In this document: positions 26,677 to 38,032 of the stretch, piece after piece
How the letters are laid out: each line of letters begins with the position of its first letter
Position numbering within the stretch: the first letter of the stretch is position 1
Origin: a bacterium
GTDB taxonomy: Bacteria > Orphanbacterota > Orphanbacteria > Orphanbacterales > Orphanbacteraceae
Length of the DNA: 64,000 bases
NCBI GenBank assembly: GCA_025782575.1
Contig: JALGYY010000046.1
Span: 124,001-188,000 of the forward strand
Direction: 5' to 3'
Made by a program: the position numbers and the translations under genes
The notes under the pieces: generated by a model
The model's database searches: none
Told to the model about the DNA's origin: nothing
Seen by the model: the letters and a program-made list of their open reading frames with translations, nothing else

Positions 26677-27627
26677 ATGATACCGATTCGATCGATCGTG
26701 GTTCTCCTCCTGCTGGCCGGGGTGGCGGCCCCCGTTCGGTCAACGGGTACCGGCGGGCCCGGTCCCGAATTGATCGCCGTTGTTCATACCATGCCTGACG
26801 ACCCCGATGGTCCCCTCTCCCGCCCCCGGGGAATCGCCATCGGGTGGGAAGGGCAGATCTACGTCGCCGATTCCGGGAACGATCGTGTCGTTGTTCTCGA
26901 TTCCCTCGGCGGTTTCGTCTCACAGATCGGTTTCGCCGGTTCGGGAGACGGCCGTTTTGTCGATCCGTCCGACGTCGCGGTTGAAGGGCTTCATCTGTTC
27001 GTTCTCGATGAGGGAAACGAGAGAATCCAGGTATTCGACCGCTATGAGGTCTTCTCTCAGGTCATTCTTTCACGCGAAGGGGGAGGGATCGGGATTCCTC
27101 TTCGCATGGCGGCGGATCCATTCGGACGAATCTATGTTTCCGACCGGGAAGAAGACCTGATCCGAGTCTTTCGATCCTTTACGAGGGAAGAGGAGATGCG
27201 GGTTGGTGGTTATGGTTCTCGGAGCGGCCAGTTCCGCCACCCTTCCGATATCGATATAGACAGGGAACGCCGCATTTATGTTGCGGACACGGACAATGAT
27301 CGAGTTCAGATATTCGATCCTCTCGGAGGATTTTTGCGATCGATCGGGAAAGAGTCCCCATCCCCGGAAGGGAGTCTTCGCGCGCCGGCAGCCGTTGCCG
27401 TTGATCGTCGGGGGGGGGTTCTGGTGGCCGATACCGGGAACGACCGAATTGCGTTTTTCGATTCCGAGGGGGCGTTCGTAGGAGAGTTTGACGGCCGGAA
27501 GTACGGCCTGGCGCTCCGTGGTCCCGAAGACGTCGCCGTGACGGACCACGGTCTGATCTATATCAGCGATACCGGAAACGACCGACTTCTGATCCTACGC
27601 GAACAGCCGTCCGATGACAAACGGTAG
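26677..27627 (+). CDS. Exported NHL-repeat beta-propeller protein
   Basis: The 316-residue protein has a signal peptide (MIPIRSIVVLLLLAGVAAPVRS) and about six NHL-type blades. Each blade carries a recognisable tail: QIYVADSGNDRVVVLD, LFVLDEGNERIQVFD, RIYVSDREEDLIRVF, RIYVADTDNDRVQIFD, VLVADTGNDRIAFFD and LIYISDTGNDRLLIL. Such propellers usually form protein- or ligand-binding scaffolds. The gene overlaps the start of the large barrel gene by 14 bases, so the two are probably made together and may act together at the outer membrane. Confidence 0.8.
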   Translation: MIPIRSIVVLLLLAGVAAPVRSTGTGGPGPELIAVVHTMPDDPDGPLSRPRGIAIGWEGQIYVADSGNDRVVVLDSLGGFVSQIGFAGSGDGRFVDPSDVAVEGLHLFVLDEGNERIQVFDRYEVFSQVILSREGGGIGIPLRMAADPFGRIYVSDREEDLIRVFRSFTREEEMRVGGYGSRSGQFRHPSDIDIDRERRIYVADTDNDRVQIFDPLGGFLRSIGKESPSPEGSLRAPAAVAVDRRGGVLVADTGNDRIAFFDSEGAFVGEFDGRKYGLALRGPEDVAVTDHGLIYISDTGNDRLLILREQPSDDKR

Positions 27628-30600
27628 GGCGGCCTTACTTTCTGCGCTCCTTCTGATCGGAAATCACAACGCTGCGTCGGGCGATAACGTCTCCCCTCGA
27701 ACCTATCGTCTGGGCGATGGGTCGGCCACGATTATCGGCGAGAGCAGGACCGGTCCCTATCCCCTTCCCCATCGGACGATTTTGTTTTCTACGGAGCATC
27801 TGACTTTACGGGGTATCACACTCGTTTCCGAGGAAGACTATTGGCTCCGCAGAGACCTTGGAGAGGTCACTTTCTCCCAGTCCCTCTCACCGGCCGACAC
27901 TGTGTATGTCCTGTACCGCTACTTCCCCCTCGAACTTCCGGCCGAGCGGTTTCTCCATCGCCTTCGCATGGCGGGCGATGACAAACTGGCTGTCCTGGAA
28001 CACGTTTCGCCTTTCCTGCAAATGTCAGGTCCCCTCGATCGGGGGTCGCTCCGTGTAGGGGGGAGCAAATCCTTCGCCGTTCTCATCGGCTCCGGTCAGG
28101 AGTTGAAGCTCGAGCAGGCACTACGGGTGAGCGTGAACGGCAATCTGACGCCTGACATCAAAGTGACCGCACGGCTTTCGGATGAGAATCTTCCCTTCCA
28201 GCCGGACGGCCGATCCGAACGACTCGAAGAGCTTGATGAAGTGCTGATTCGAATCGAGTCACCTACGGCGGAGGCGACTCTCGGTGACTACACGGTTCAA
28301 TTCGATCAATCGGAATTCGGAGCGTACGAAAGAGTTCTTCAGGGGGCTCTCGGTCGTTACAAGCGAGAGCATTTCGATTTCGAAGTTTCGGGCGGAGCGG
28401 CGAGAGGGGAGTTTCTCTCCATCGAAATCCGCGGTGCGGAGGGTAAGCAGGGACCATACGAGCTATTCGAGCCGGACGGCAGCCTTGTCGTGATCGCAGG
28501 GAGCGAGACGATCTGGCTCGAAGGGGAAAGACTCGTTCGGGGTGAAGAGAACGACTATGTGATCGACTACGACCGGGGAACGATCACACTCACTCCATCA
28601 AGACCGGTTCATTCCGAAACGAGGCTCGCCGCTGATTTTCAGGTTTCCGGAGAAGAGTACAAACGAAGTTTTTTTACTAATCGATTCGAACTCCGGACCG
28701 GGGACGGTCGCTTTCGCTTCGGCGGAACTCTACTATCGGAGCGGGACGACGATAACAGCCCGGAAGCCTTTACGCTGAATGAGGAAGATCTCGATTCGCT
28801 CGCCGCTTCCGGCGACAGACGTGCGTTCGTGCCGAGTGCCCGCGTCGTGGAAGAGGGAGGGGATTACGACACGACGGGTGGCCATTTCGTATTCGCCGGT
28901 CCGGGGCGGGGAGAGTTTCGAGTCACGTTTCGGGTCAAAGGGATGGGAGACGGTTCGTATGTCAAGGAGATCGATCCGGCGTGGGCTGTCGAATCATTCC
29001 GATTCGTCGGAGCGGGGGCGGGGGACTATGAGCCGATCATACTTCTCCCCCTTCCGTCCTCACACGACCTGTTTGCGTTGCGGGGTGAGGCGCGCCCCTT
29101 GCCGGCTCTTCGAATCGGAGGCGAGCTCGCCTGGTCCGACCGGGATGAAAATGTGCTCTCTTCAATTGATGACGATGACAACAGCGGCACCGGTGCGAAA
29201 GCGGAACTGCATCTCGCTCCGGTAGCTCCATGGGGAGATGGGGTATACGGCAAAGTGAGTCTGGATGCGACCCTCCGCCATGTGGGGGATCACTTCCAGA
29301 CTCTCGGCCGCTCACGAAATCCCCATCGAGACGCAAAGTGGATGACCCCCGCTCTTCGTTCCGTCCTCACTCAGGAAAGAACAGAGAGTGACCGCCTCGG
29401 AATCGGCGAGGCATTGTCTGTTGCAGAAGGAGAGACGATGGGAGAAGCCTCTCTTCGCTGGAACCGAAAACTTTCTCTCACAGCATTACAGGTCTGGGGA
29501 GAGGGAGGGTTCCTGGAGAGAGGGTTCTTCGACGCGGATCGCTGGAGCGGGGGAGGATCGTGGGCGGGCGAGTCTCGACATTCCCTCCGGTACCGGGAGG
29601 AGCGCGTCTCCACTCATGATGATAGTGCATCGGGAGTGGACGGGACGACGACCATCCGCCAGGTAGATGGCTGGGTGAGAGTGGGACGGTTTAAACCAAT
29701 AGCAAACCGCTCGACCGAGGAGAGGGCGTTCGAACGAGCCGGGAGTTTGATCAGCGGTGTTCGCTCGGAAGGGGAACGAGTCGGTCTCCTGATAGACGAG
29801 GGTGGGGCGTTCGAGACCGAGTTCGGCGTTCTGTTCGAGGATCGTGACTTCGTCGATTCCGTCGCTTCGGACTGGGCCCCCTGGTACGAAGGTCAGACGG
29901 AAGAACTCCGCCTCCGATGGCGGAGTGCGGTCTCCCTCGAAGGGCTGTATCGTCATCGTGCGATTGATTACAGCGGACAGGCGGACCGGGGGAACGAGTC
30001 GAGTGATCTCGGCCGTGTTTCCGTGAGACATGGGGGATTCGGAGGGGCGCTACGAGGGACTTGGAACTACCAGGTCAGTTCCGAAGAGCGGCGCCGGATC
30101 GAACGCGTCTTCCGCCGACCGACAGACCCGGAGGCGGAGGCGGATTACGATAGTCTCGGTAACTTTTTCCCCGACGAAGGGACACATAACCTGATCCTCG
30201 TGGAACGGGACCCGGAAGCGGTCGTCGACCTCGAGGTGAGCGGTAGCATTCGACTGGAGCCCCGAAGACGGAGAGGGAGCGAGCTGGGCCGATTCTGGGA
30301 GGGACTGCGGTTCGATACCTTCCTGCGGGCACGAGAGCTCTCGAATACGACCGATCGTTCAGATCTTCTGCTCCTCAATCCGCGGGCATTTCAGCGAGAC
30401 GCCACTACGTTGGAAGGGACGATTCTTATCCGTCAGGAATTCCGGTGGACCGACCGGGAGACGAGCGGCAGCGTGCAGATCCGTTGGCAGAGAGAAGACC
30501 GGGAACGGAATGACTTCGAAAACACCAGGCGGGAAGATCTGATCCACACGATTCTCGTTCGGGGCAAGGTTCCGCTGGGTGACCGCTTCACCGGTGAGTT

Positions 30601-31039
30601 GGAGTGGAACCGACGCCTCGAGGAAGAGTGGGCCAATGACGACCGCGCAGTCGATCTTGTCAGCGACGATGGTGAGGGATCGATCGTCTACCAGCCCGAT
30701 CCACGATGGAGATTCCGTTTGCCCGTGGCCTACCGTGTGGAGCAGGAAAATGTGCGGGTAGACCGAATAGAATCAATACGACTCGCCCCGGAAGCTACGG
30801 TGAATCTATCCAGAAGAGGAAGGCTGGACGCCAATCTGTCATGGACTCAGTTTCTCTCCGAAGAACTTGACCGGAGTGCGTCGTTTCTGCGGAGCCGGAA
30901 AGAGGGCATTCGGTGGCGCTCCCAGTTTGCATACGAATGGAATCAGGTCCTTCGTTCTTCGATATCCTATGTCGGTGACAATCTGAAAGGGAAGTCGGCG
31001 GAGCATCGATTCCGGGCGGAAATGAGGGCGTTCTTCTAA
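27614..31039 (+). CDS. Very large outer-membrane beta-barrel protein (SprA-like motif, tentative)
   Basis: The protein has 1141 residues. It has a signal peptide (MTNGRAALLSALLLIGNHNAASG), long runs of amphipathic strands rich in Arg, Glu and Trp, and a barrel-type end (HRFRAEMRAFF). The motif RGEENDYVIDYDRGTITL (about 306-323), preceded by IAGSETIWLEGERLV, resembles the 'GSe-V-L-G-L-RG-DY-IDY-G-I-F' segments that I associate with SprA-type translocon proteins and related giant barrels. It is only about half of SprA's usual length, so homology is uncertain. It lies between PorU/PorV and an Omp85 gene. Conservative call: large outer-membrane barrel of unknown function. Confidence 0.6.
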   Translation: MTNGRAALLSALLLIGNHNAASGDNVSPRTYRLGDGSATIIGESRTGPYPLPHRTILFSTEHLTLRGITLVSEEDYWLRRDLGEVTFSQSLSPADTVYVLYRYFPLELPAERFLHRLRMAGDDKLAVLEHVSPFLQMSGPLDRGSLRVGGSKSFAVLIGSGQELKLEQALRVSVNGNLTPDIKVTARLSDENLPFQPDGRSERLEELDEVLIRIESPTAEATLGDYTVQFDQSEFGAYERVLQGALGRYKREHFDFEVSGGAARGEFLSIEIRGAEGKQGPYELFEPDGSLVVIAGSETIWLEGERLVRGEENDYVIDYDRGTITLTPSRPVHSETRLAADFQVSGEEYKRSFFTNRFELRTGDGRFRFGGTLLSERDDDNSPEAFTLNEEDLDSLAASGDRRAFVPSARVVEEGGDYDTTGGHFVFAGPGRGEFRVTFRVKGMGDGSYVKEIDPAWAVESFRFVGAGAGDYEPIILLPLPSSHDLFALRGEARPLPALRIGGELAWSDRDENVLSSIDDDDNSGTGAKAELHLAPVAPWGDGVYGKVSLDATLRHVGDHFQTLGRSRNPHRDAKWMTPALRSVLTQERTESDRLGIGEALSVAEGETMGEASLRWNRKLSLTALQVWGEGGFLERGFFDADRWSGGGSWAGESRHSLRYREERVSTHDDSASGVDGTTTIRQVDGWVRVGRFKPIANRSTEERAFERAGSLISGVRSEGERVGLLIDEGGAFETEFGVLFEDRDFVDSVASDWAPWYEGQTEELRLRWRSAVSLEGLYRHRAIDYSGQADRGNESSDLGRVSVRHGGFGGALRGTWNYQVSSEERRRIERVFRRPTDPEAEADYDSLGNFFPDEGTHNLILVERDPEAVVDLEVSGSIRLEPRRRRGSELGRFWEGLRFDTFLRARELSNTTDRSDLLLLNPRAFQRDATTLEGTILIRQEFRWTDRETSGSVQIRWQREDRERNDFENTRREDLIHTILVRGKVPLGDRFTGELEWNRRLEEEWANDDRAVDLVSDDGEGSIVYQPDPRWRFRLPVAYRVEQENVRVDRIESIRLAPEATVNLSRRGRLDANLSWTQFLSEELDRSASFLRSRKEGIRWRSQFAYEWNQVLRSSISYVGDNLKGKSAEHRFRAEMRAFF

Positions 31040-32806
31040 ATGGGAGTATGGGGTAAATCGATCGTTGTCCTGGTTGCCATGCTCATCGGTTGGACAGGCC
31101 TGCCGAATCGAGCGATGGCAGACTCCGGGGAGAGGATCGTTCGGATCGAGGTCGTGGGGAACCGCCTGATGTCGCAAGAAAAGGTCGGCGATCTTCTTGG
31201 TTGGGTCAGGAAAGAAGAGTGGGTGCAGGGGGGAGAGGAAGAGGCGGTGAAAGGTCTTCTCCTGGAATATGCTCGCCGGGGGTACCCGGAAGCATCCATC
31301 ACTGTGCGAACCGATCAGGAGGAAGGGGGCGGGATCGCCGTTTCGGTTTCGATAGTTGAGGGAGCCTATCTCCCTCTCGTGGTGCTGGAGATCGAAGGGG
31401 CGTCGTCAATATCGGAAGCCGATATCAGAGACGGGATGGAGACCAGAACCGGGCGCCATCTCGAGCCCGAATCCCTGATTCGTGATCTCGATCGGCTTCT
31501 CGGAATCTACGCCCGCACGGGACATCCGTTTTCCCGCGTTCTCGTCACCGGTATTAGCCGTGAACAGGAACCGGAAGGATTCCGGCTTTCACTTCACATT
31601 GTAGAAGGGCCGCCCCTCACTATGGGAGGTCTTCGAGTGACAGGTAATCGCTCGACCAGGCGGCGAACGGTGGAACGACTGGCGGGGCTGCGAATGGGCG
31701 AACTCTACGATCAGAGCGCGGTTGATGCTGTCCCGGAAAGGCTCCTTCGCTCCGGACTCTTCCGGAAGGTTCTCCCGCCCCTGACGAGTATCGACTGGAA
31801 AGAGAAACGTGCTGTCGTTCAACTGGAGGTGGAAGAGGCGCAAGCGAATCGGGTGGTCGGTGTGATCGGTTTCGCCCCCGGCCCGGATGGAGAGGATCCG
31901 GTTATCAGCGGCTTTTTCGACGTGTCGTTTCCCAACATCCTCGGGACAGCCCGTCGAGGGGAAGCGCATTGGGAGCGCATCTCCCCTGAGACGAGAAGCA
32001 CCAGTGTTTCCTACCGGGAGCCATGGGTTTTCGGGACCCCCTTCGGAATTGGCGTGGCCGGTGAGCAGGAACTTCGTGATTCCACCTACCGGCGCGCGGC
32101 GGCCAGCGGTACGATCGATCTCGATCTCTCCCGCCGGGTGACCGCTTCGTTTCTTATCGGTACTGAAACGATGAGACCTCGCGGAGACCGGAGCCTCGTT
32201 CCTAGAAGCGGTAAGACGTGGGGCACGATGGGAATCGTCTACGATGGGAGAGACCGGCCGGGAAATCCGTCGGCCGGGCTCTACTTCCGCTTTGCCCCCG
32301 GTTATGCGGAAAGGGACATCGAAGGAGACGAGGAGAGGGGCATTCGGAAAGAGCGAATCCGTCAATCCACGATTGATGCCGGGTTCGGTGTGTATCGGCG
32401 GGTTTCGAGAAACAGCGTTCTCGCCTTTGAATTGAACACGTTGGTCCGATTCAGCGATGCCTCTTTCATTCCCGACTACGATCAGTTCTATCTCGGCGGT
32501 GCGCACACACTCCGTGGATACGATGAAGATCGATTCAGGGGTTCGCGGATCGGATGGTCGAGGTTCGAACTCCGGTATCTTCTCGGCGTGCAATCGCGGG
32601 TGTTTCTTTTCCATGATAGCGGTTACATATTCGCGCGAATACCGGAAGCGGAGACCCTCCGAACCAAAGAAACATGGAAAAACGGTTTCGGCGTCGGGTT
32701 ACGGATCGAAACGGCCGCCGGGCTTCTTGGAATCGACTACGGGCTGGGAGAAGGGGACTCGTTTCAGGAAGGTAAAATCCATGTGAGTGCGGGAGGCGCT
32801 TTCTGA
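31040..32806 (+). CDS. Omp85-superfamily outer-membrane assembly protein (TamA-like size)
   Basis: The 588-residue protein has a signal peptide (MGVWGKSIVVLVAMLIGWTG). Three POTRA-like units follow (RIVRIEVVGNRLMSQEKV, PLVVLEIEGASSISEADI, LTMGGLRVTGNRSTRRRTV), then a C-terminal barrel. The barrel has the Omp85 motif LGGAHTLRGYDEDRFRG, with the lid-lock RGY. The three-POTRA layout and length match TamA or short BamA-like proteins better than canonical five-POTRA BamA. It begins one base after the giant barrel's stop, so it may help insert the barrels encoded just upstream. Confidence 0.85.
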   Translation: MGVWGKSIVVLVAMLIGWTGLPNRAMADSGERIVRIEVVGNRLMSQEKVGDLLGWVRKEEWVQGGEEEAVKGLLLEYARRGYPEASITVRTDQEEGGGIAVSVSIVEGAYLPLVVLEIEGASSISEADIRDGMETRTGRHLEPESLIRDLDRLLGIYARTGHPFSRVLVTGISREQEPEGFRLSLHIVEGPPLTMGGLRVTGNRSTRRRTVERLAGLRMGELYDQSAVDAVPERLLRSGLFRKVLPPLTSIDWKEKRAVVQLEVEEAQANRVVGVIGFAPGPDGEDPVISGFFDVSFPNILGTARRGEAHWERISPETRSTSVSYREPWVFGTPFGIGVAGEQELRDSTYRRAAASGTIDLDLSRRVTASFLIGTETMRPRGDRSLVPRSGKTWGTMGIVYDGRDRPGNPSAGLYFRFAPGYAERDIEGDEERGIRKERIRQSTIDAGFGVYRRVSRNSVLAFELNTLVRFSDASFIPDYDQFYLGGAHTLRGYDEDRFRGSRIGWSRFELRYLLGVQSRVFLFHDSGYIFARIPEAETLRTKETWKNGFGVGLRIETAAGLLGIDYGLGEGDSFQEGKIHVSAGGAF

Positions 32807-32862
32807 GTGGGCAGGCAAGCGTTTTGTGATCGCAGGAGTATTCCACGAATGGAGGTGCTACC

Positions 32863-32955
32863 ATGGCCTACGGCATGGCACCGAGAAAACATCTGTTTCG
32901 GGTTGGGGCAATGTTCCCTTGTGGTCTGAGAGGCGGGTCCCGGTTCTTCCCATGA
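32863..32955 (+). CDS. Possible 30-codon leader ORF upstream of the YfhO-like gene
   Basis: ATG 32863 has a near-ideal GGAGGTG ribosome-binding site (32851-32857) and opens a 30-codon frame (MAYGMAPRKHLFRVG and so on). It ends at TGA 32953-32955, overlapping the tandem ATGATG where the YfhO-like gene starts. The arrangement suggests translational coupling or a regulatory leader peptide. The peptide is basic and shows no known motif, so it could also be a chance ORF. It occupies most of the 145-base gap after the Omp85 gene. Confidence 0.4.
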   Translation: MAYGMAPRKHLFRVGAMFPCGLRGGSRFFP

Positions 32956-35435
32956 TGGATCGTAACCACTCCATTTTAGGAACGACTCTGCCGGTTGCCG
33001 GAATTGTCCTGATGGCCGCCGCGTTTCTAGCATCTTCCCTGTTTACCAGCAAAGTGATCTGGACCTCCAGTAAGACAAACTGGAATCCGTGGGCGGAGTC
33101 GGTCCCGGCCGGCTCAGTTCAGAATCCCGGATTCAACCCGGACTTCTGTCTGTCGTATTACCCCCGCCGGGTGATACTGGCGGAGGCGTGGGAGAAGAAG
33201 GAGTGGCCATTCTGGAATCCCTATTCTTTCTGCGGCACGCCGTTTCTGGCTGACATTCAGGCGGGCGTTTTCTATCCGGTGAACTGGCTCCTGCTTCCCC
33301 TTGATCCGATCGACCAGTTCCCCCCTTTCCTCTTCTTTCATATGGCATGGGGAGGGATCGGGATCTTTCTGCTGATGCGAAGGCTCGGTGTGCCAGGACC
33401 GATAGCCTGGGGGGGAGGGATCGCATTTGTATTGAACGAGTACTTCGTCAAGAATCTGGGGCTCCCCACATTTCTCGCCACGGCGTCCTGGGTTCCCTGG
33501 GTGTTTCTCGCCACAGAAAATCTTTTCTCCGGAGTGACGGCAAGGAGAATCGCCTTACTCTCTCTCGCCTGGGCTCTCCTTTTTCTTGCGGGTCAGCCGC
33601 AGATCGCGATTCATACATTTTATGCCGCCGTTCTCTTTGTGATCTTTCGGGTCCTGCCGGGAGGATTCGGGAAACGCCCTGAGTGGGGAGTCGGGAGTCT
33701 GGTGGTGGGGCTCGCCCTCGCAGCGGCATTGGCGCTTCTTCTGGCATCCGTTCAGCTGATCCCGACGGCCGGGCTCGCCGCCCGCTCAGCCCGGACCTCG
33801 TTCTCTTACGCCACGATACTATCCGGCGCCTTCCACCCTGTTGACGCCCTTCGTATGCTGGTGCCCGACTTTCTGGGGACTTCTCTTAATTACACTTCTT
33901 GGTCGAACCTGTTTCCCCGTGGAAACAGCCACTTTCTTAGAATCTCGTTCAGCGCACTGTTCGCGGGAACCCCCCTCGTTTTTCTTGCGCTCTGGGGAGC
34001 GGTGGCGAAGGGGTCATGGCGGAGGGCGTTACCGGTTACCGTAATCCTTCTCCTCTTCGCCGCGCTCGCTTTCGGCACGCCGTTAAGCCGGTTCGCCTAC
34101 GATCACTTGCCCGGTTTCCGATTTTCCCGCATAGACAGGGCGGGCCTGTTCTTGATTTTCGCTCAGTTCATACTAGCCGGACTAGGGGCGGCCCACCTCG
34201 CCAGAGTTCGAGGCCGCGCCTCTCGTCTGTTCGGCCTGATCTGTCTCCTGCTGATTGCAGGCGGTGTCGCGTGGGTGGAGCGCTATGCTCCGTATGCCCC
34301 TTACTATCTCGGTTCCTATAAGGCACTCCCCCCACCTGCATCGATTTCCCCCGAGCAGTTTGGTGAAATGATTCAGAAGACCCGGCTAGCCGCTCTCTAC
34401 GGCGGAATTTCCGTGGTGGCGGCCTTTCTTCTTCCCATGAGACTTCCTCTCCTGGTCATCCCGTTTCTTCTCACCGTCTTGCAGCTCTTTCAATTCGGGA
34501 TCCCCTATGGCGGGACGAAAGAGAGAACGGCGGTCTATGAAGAGACAGATTCGATTCGTGCCCTTCGAGCGTCATTGAATGAGGGGGAGCAGGGGGGAGG
34601 TCGGCTGATCCGTTTCAAAAGAAACGTGGGAGGGTACTACCATTTCTCCAGCGTACTTCCCCCCTCAACCAATGTCCCGTTTCATCTGCGGGATGCTCAG
34701 GGGTATAACGCTCTGTCGGAAAGAACCGTGGGTGAGGCGCTGCAGGCCTGTCTGGAGAAGGACATGTACTCCAATGGGATGTGGTCAGGGAAGAGAATTC
34801 TGGCACCCAACGATAAGTCGAGCCTGGGACATCCGATCCTCGACCTCCTCTCCGTTCGGGCGGCGGTAACGGCACTTCCCCAGACGGTGGGCAGGCTCCA
34901 GGCCGTAACCGCAAGTGGGTGGGATTTGAAGGGGAGGAAGGGGTTCCGACGCTGGGAGAACGGGGAGGCTCTTCCCCGGGCCCGCATGGTTCCTCACGGA
35001 ACCGGCATGGATGAAGAAACGGTTCGAAAGATCCTCGTGGAGGGCGCGTTCGTTCCAGGCAGGGAGGCGTACTGGGTGGGGGAGGGTGAAGTAGGCGATT
35101 CAAACTCCTTCCCCGGCGCTGTCCGTCTTCTATCGGATTCCTGGAATCGGATGCTCATGGAAACGGAATCCGTCGGCGAGCAACTTCTCGTAGTGGCCGA
35201 CACCTACAGCCCTGGTTGGAAAGCGGAGATCGACGGCTCTCCGGCTCCGATCCTTTCCGTCTTCGGCCTGATCCGAGGGGTTGTGGTTCCGCCGGGCCGT
35301 CACGAAGTGATGATGAGCTATGAACCTCCCCACTTCAGGTGGGGTGTTCTGGCCACCCTGTCGGGACTGCTGATCACCGGCATTTGCATTGGTCGGCGCG
35401 GAAGAAAATCAAACTTCACGGGCGAGGCCGGATAG
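32952..35435 (+). CDS. YfhO-family polytopic membrane protein
   Basis: The open frame starts at 32787, but the first hydrophobic segment and family sequence begin after the tandem ATG at 32952/32955 (MMDRNHSILGTTLPVAGIVL), giving 828 residues. There are about twelve or more transmembrane helices. The first large loop holds NPYSFCGTPFLADIQAGVFYP, typical of GT-C-like YfhO proteins. The soluble C-terminal part ends with TYSPGWKAEIDG, then GVVVPPGRHEVMMSYEP, then a last helix. YfhO proteins are linked to glycosylation of envelope polymers in Gram-positives; the substrate here is unknown. The stop overlaps the next GTG (TAGTG). Confidence 0.8.
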   Translation: MMDRNHSILGTTLPVAGIVLMAAAFLASSLFTSKVIWTSSKTNWNPWAESVPAGSVQNPGFNPDFCLSYYPRRVILAEAWEKKEWPFWNPYSFCGTPFLADIQAGVFYPVNWLLLPLDPIDQFPPFLFFHMAWGGIGIFLLMRRLGVPGPIAWGGGIAFVLNEYFVKNLGLPTFLATASWVPWVFLATENLFSGVTARRIALLSLAWALLFLAGQPQIAIHTFYAAVLFVIFRVLPGGFGKRPEWGVGSLVVGLALAAALALLLASVQLIPTAGLAARSARTSFSYATILSGAFHPVDALRMLVPDFLGTSLNYTSWSNLFPRGNSHFLRISFSALFAGTPLVFLALWGAVAKGSWRRALPVTVILLLFAALAFGTPLSRFAYDHLPGFRFSRIDRAGLFLIFAQFILAGLGAAHLARVRGRASRLFGLICLLLIAGGVAWVERYAPYAPYYLGSYKALPPPASISPEQFGEMIQKTRLAALYGGISVVAAFLLPMRLPLLVIPFLLTVLQLFQFGIPYGGTKERTAVYEETDSIRALRASLNEGEQGGGRLIRFKRNVGGYYHFSSVLPPSTNVPFHLRDAQGYNALSERTVGEALQACLEKDMYSNGMWSGKRILAPNDKSSLGHPILDLLSVRAAVTALPQTVGRLQAVTASGWDLKGRKGFRRWENGEALPRARMVPHGTGMDEETVRKILVEGAFVPGREAYWVGEGEVGDSNSFPGAVRLLSDSWNRMLMETESVGEQLLVVADTYSPGWKAEIDGSPAPILSVFGLIRGVVVPPGRHEVMMSYEPPHFRWGVLATLSGLLITGICIGRRGRKSNFTGEAG

Positions 35436-35920
35436 TGGACAGAAGTTATAGAATCCGACAGGCGACCGAAGCCGATCGGGACTGGATTACATACGCGGTC
35501 AAGCGATGGTGGGGATCGACTGAAATGGTCTCCCGGGGGAGGCTTCACGATCTGCTCTCTCTCTCCTCGTTTGTGGCGGATACCGGGAGCGGGTGTGCCG
35601 GGCTGATCACATACAGGATCGATGGCGGGGGGTGCGAGGTTACATCACTGAACAGCTCGTTCGAACGGAGGGGGATTGGTACGGCCCTTCTCGATTCAGT
35701 GAGCGCGGTCGCCCGAACGAGTGGTTGCGTCCGTGTCTGGCTCGTGACCACGAACGACAATCTTCCCGCCCTCGGCTTCTATCAACGTCGGGGATTCACG
35801 ATCGCCGCGATTCATGTGAACTCTCTTCGGGAGTCCCGTAAGATCAAGCCAGATATTCCGCTGACAGGGCTTGGCGGAATCCCGCTTCGTGACGAGGTCG
35901 AACTCGAACGAAGAATCTGA
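35435..35920 (+). CDS. GNAT-family N-acetyltransferase
   Basis: GTG 35435 overlaps the stop of the YfhO-like gene and begins VDRSYRIRQATEADRDWI, the usual first strand and helix of GNAT proteins. The longer open frame back to 35339 is part of the upstream gene. The 161 residues include the acetyl-CoA pyrophosphate-binding loop ERRGIGTALLDSV (Q/R-x-x-G-x-G/A type) and the C-terminal NDNLPALGFYQRRGFTI block. The acceptor substrate cannot be told from sequence. Confidence 0.85.
   Translation: MDRSYRIRQATEADRDWITYAVKRWWGSTEMVSRGRLHDLLSLSSFVADTGSGCAGLITYRIDGGGCEVTSLNSSFERRGIGTALLDSVSAVARTSGCVRVWLVTTNDNLPALGFYQRRGFTIAAIHVNSLRESRKIKPDIPLTGLGGIPLRDEVELERRI

Positions 35921-38031
<2,111 letters not shown>

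Positions 38032-38032
<1 letters not shown>

Noticed and set aside
31589-32614. 341-codon minus-strand frame opposite the Omp85 gene
   Set aside because: The plus strand encodes POTRA units and the Omp85 barrel motif. The reverse frame is low-complexity and basic with no recognisable domain.
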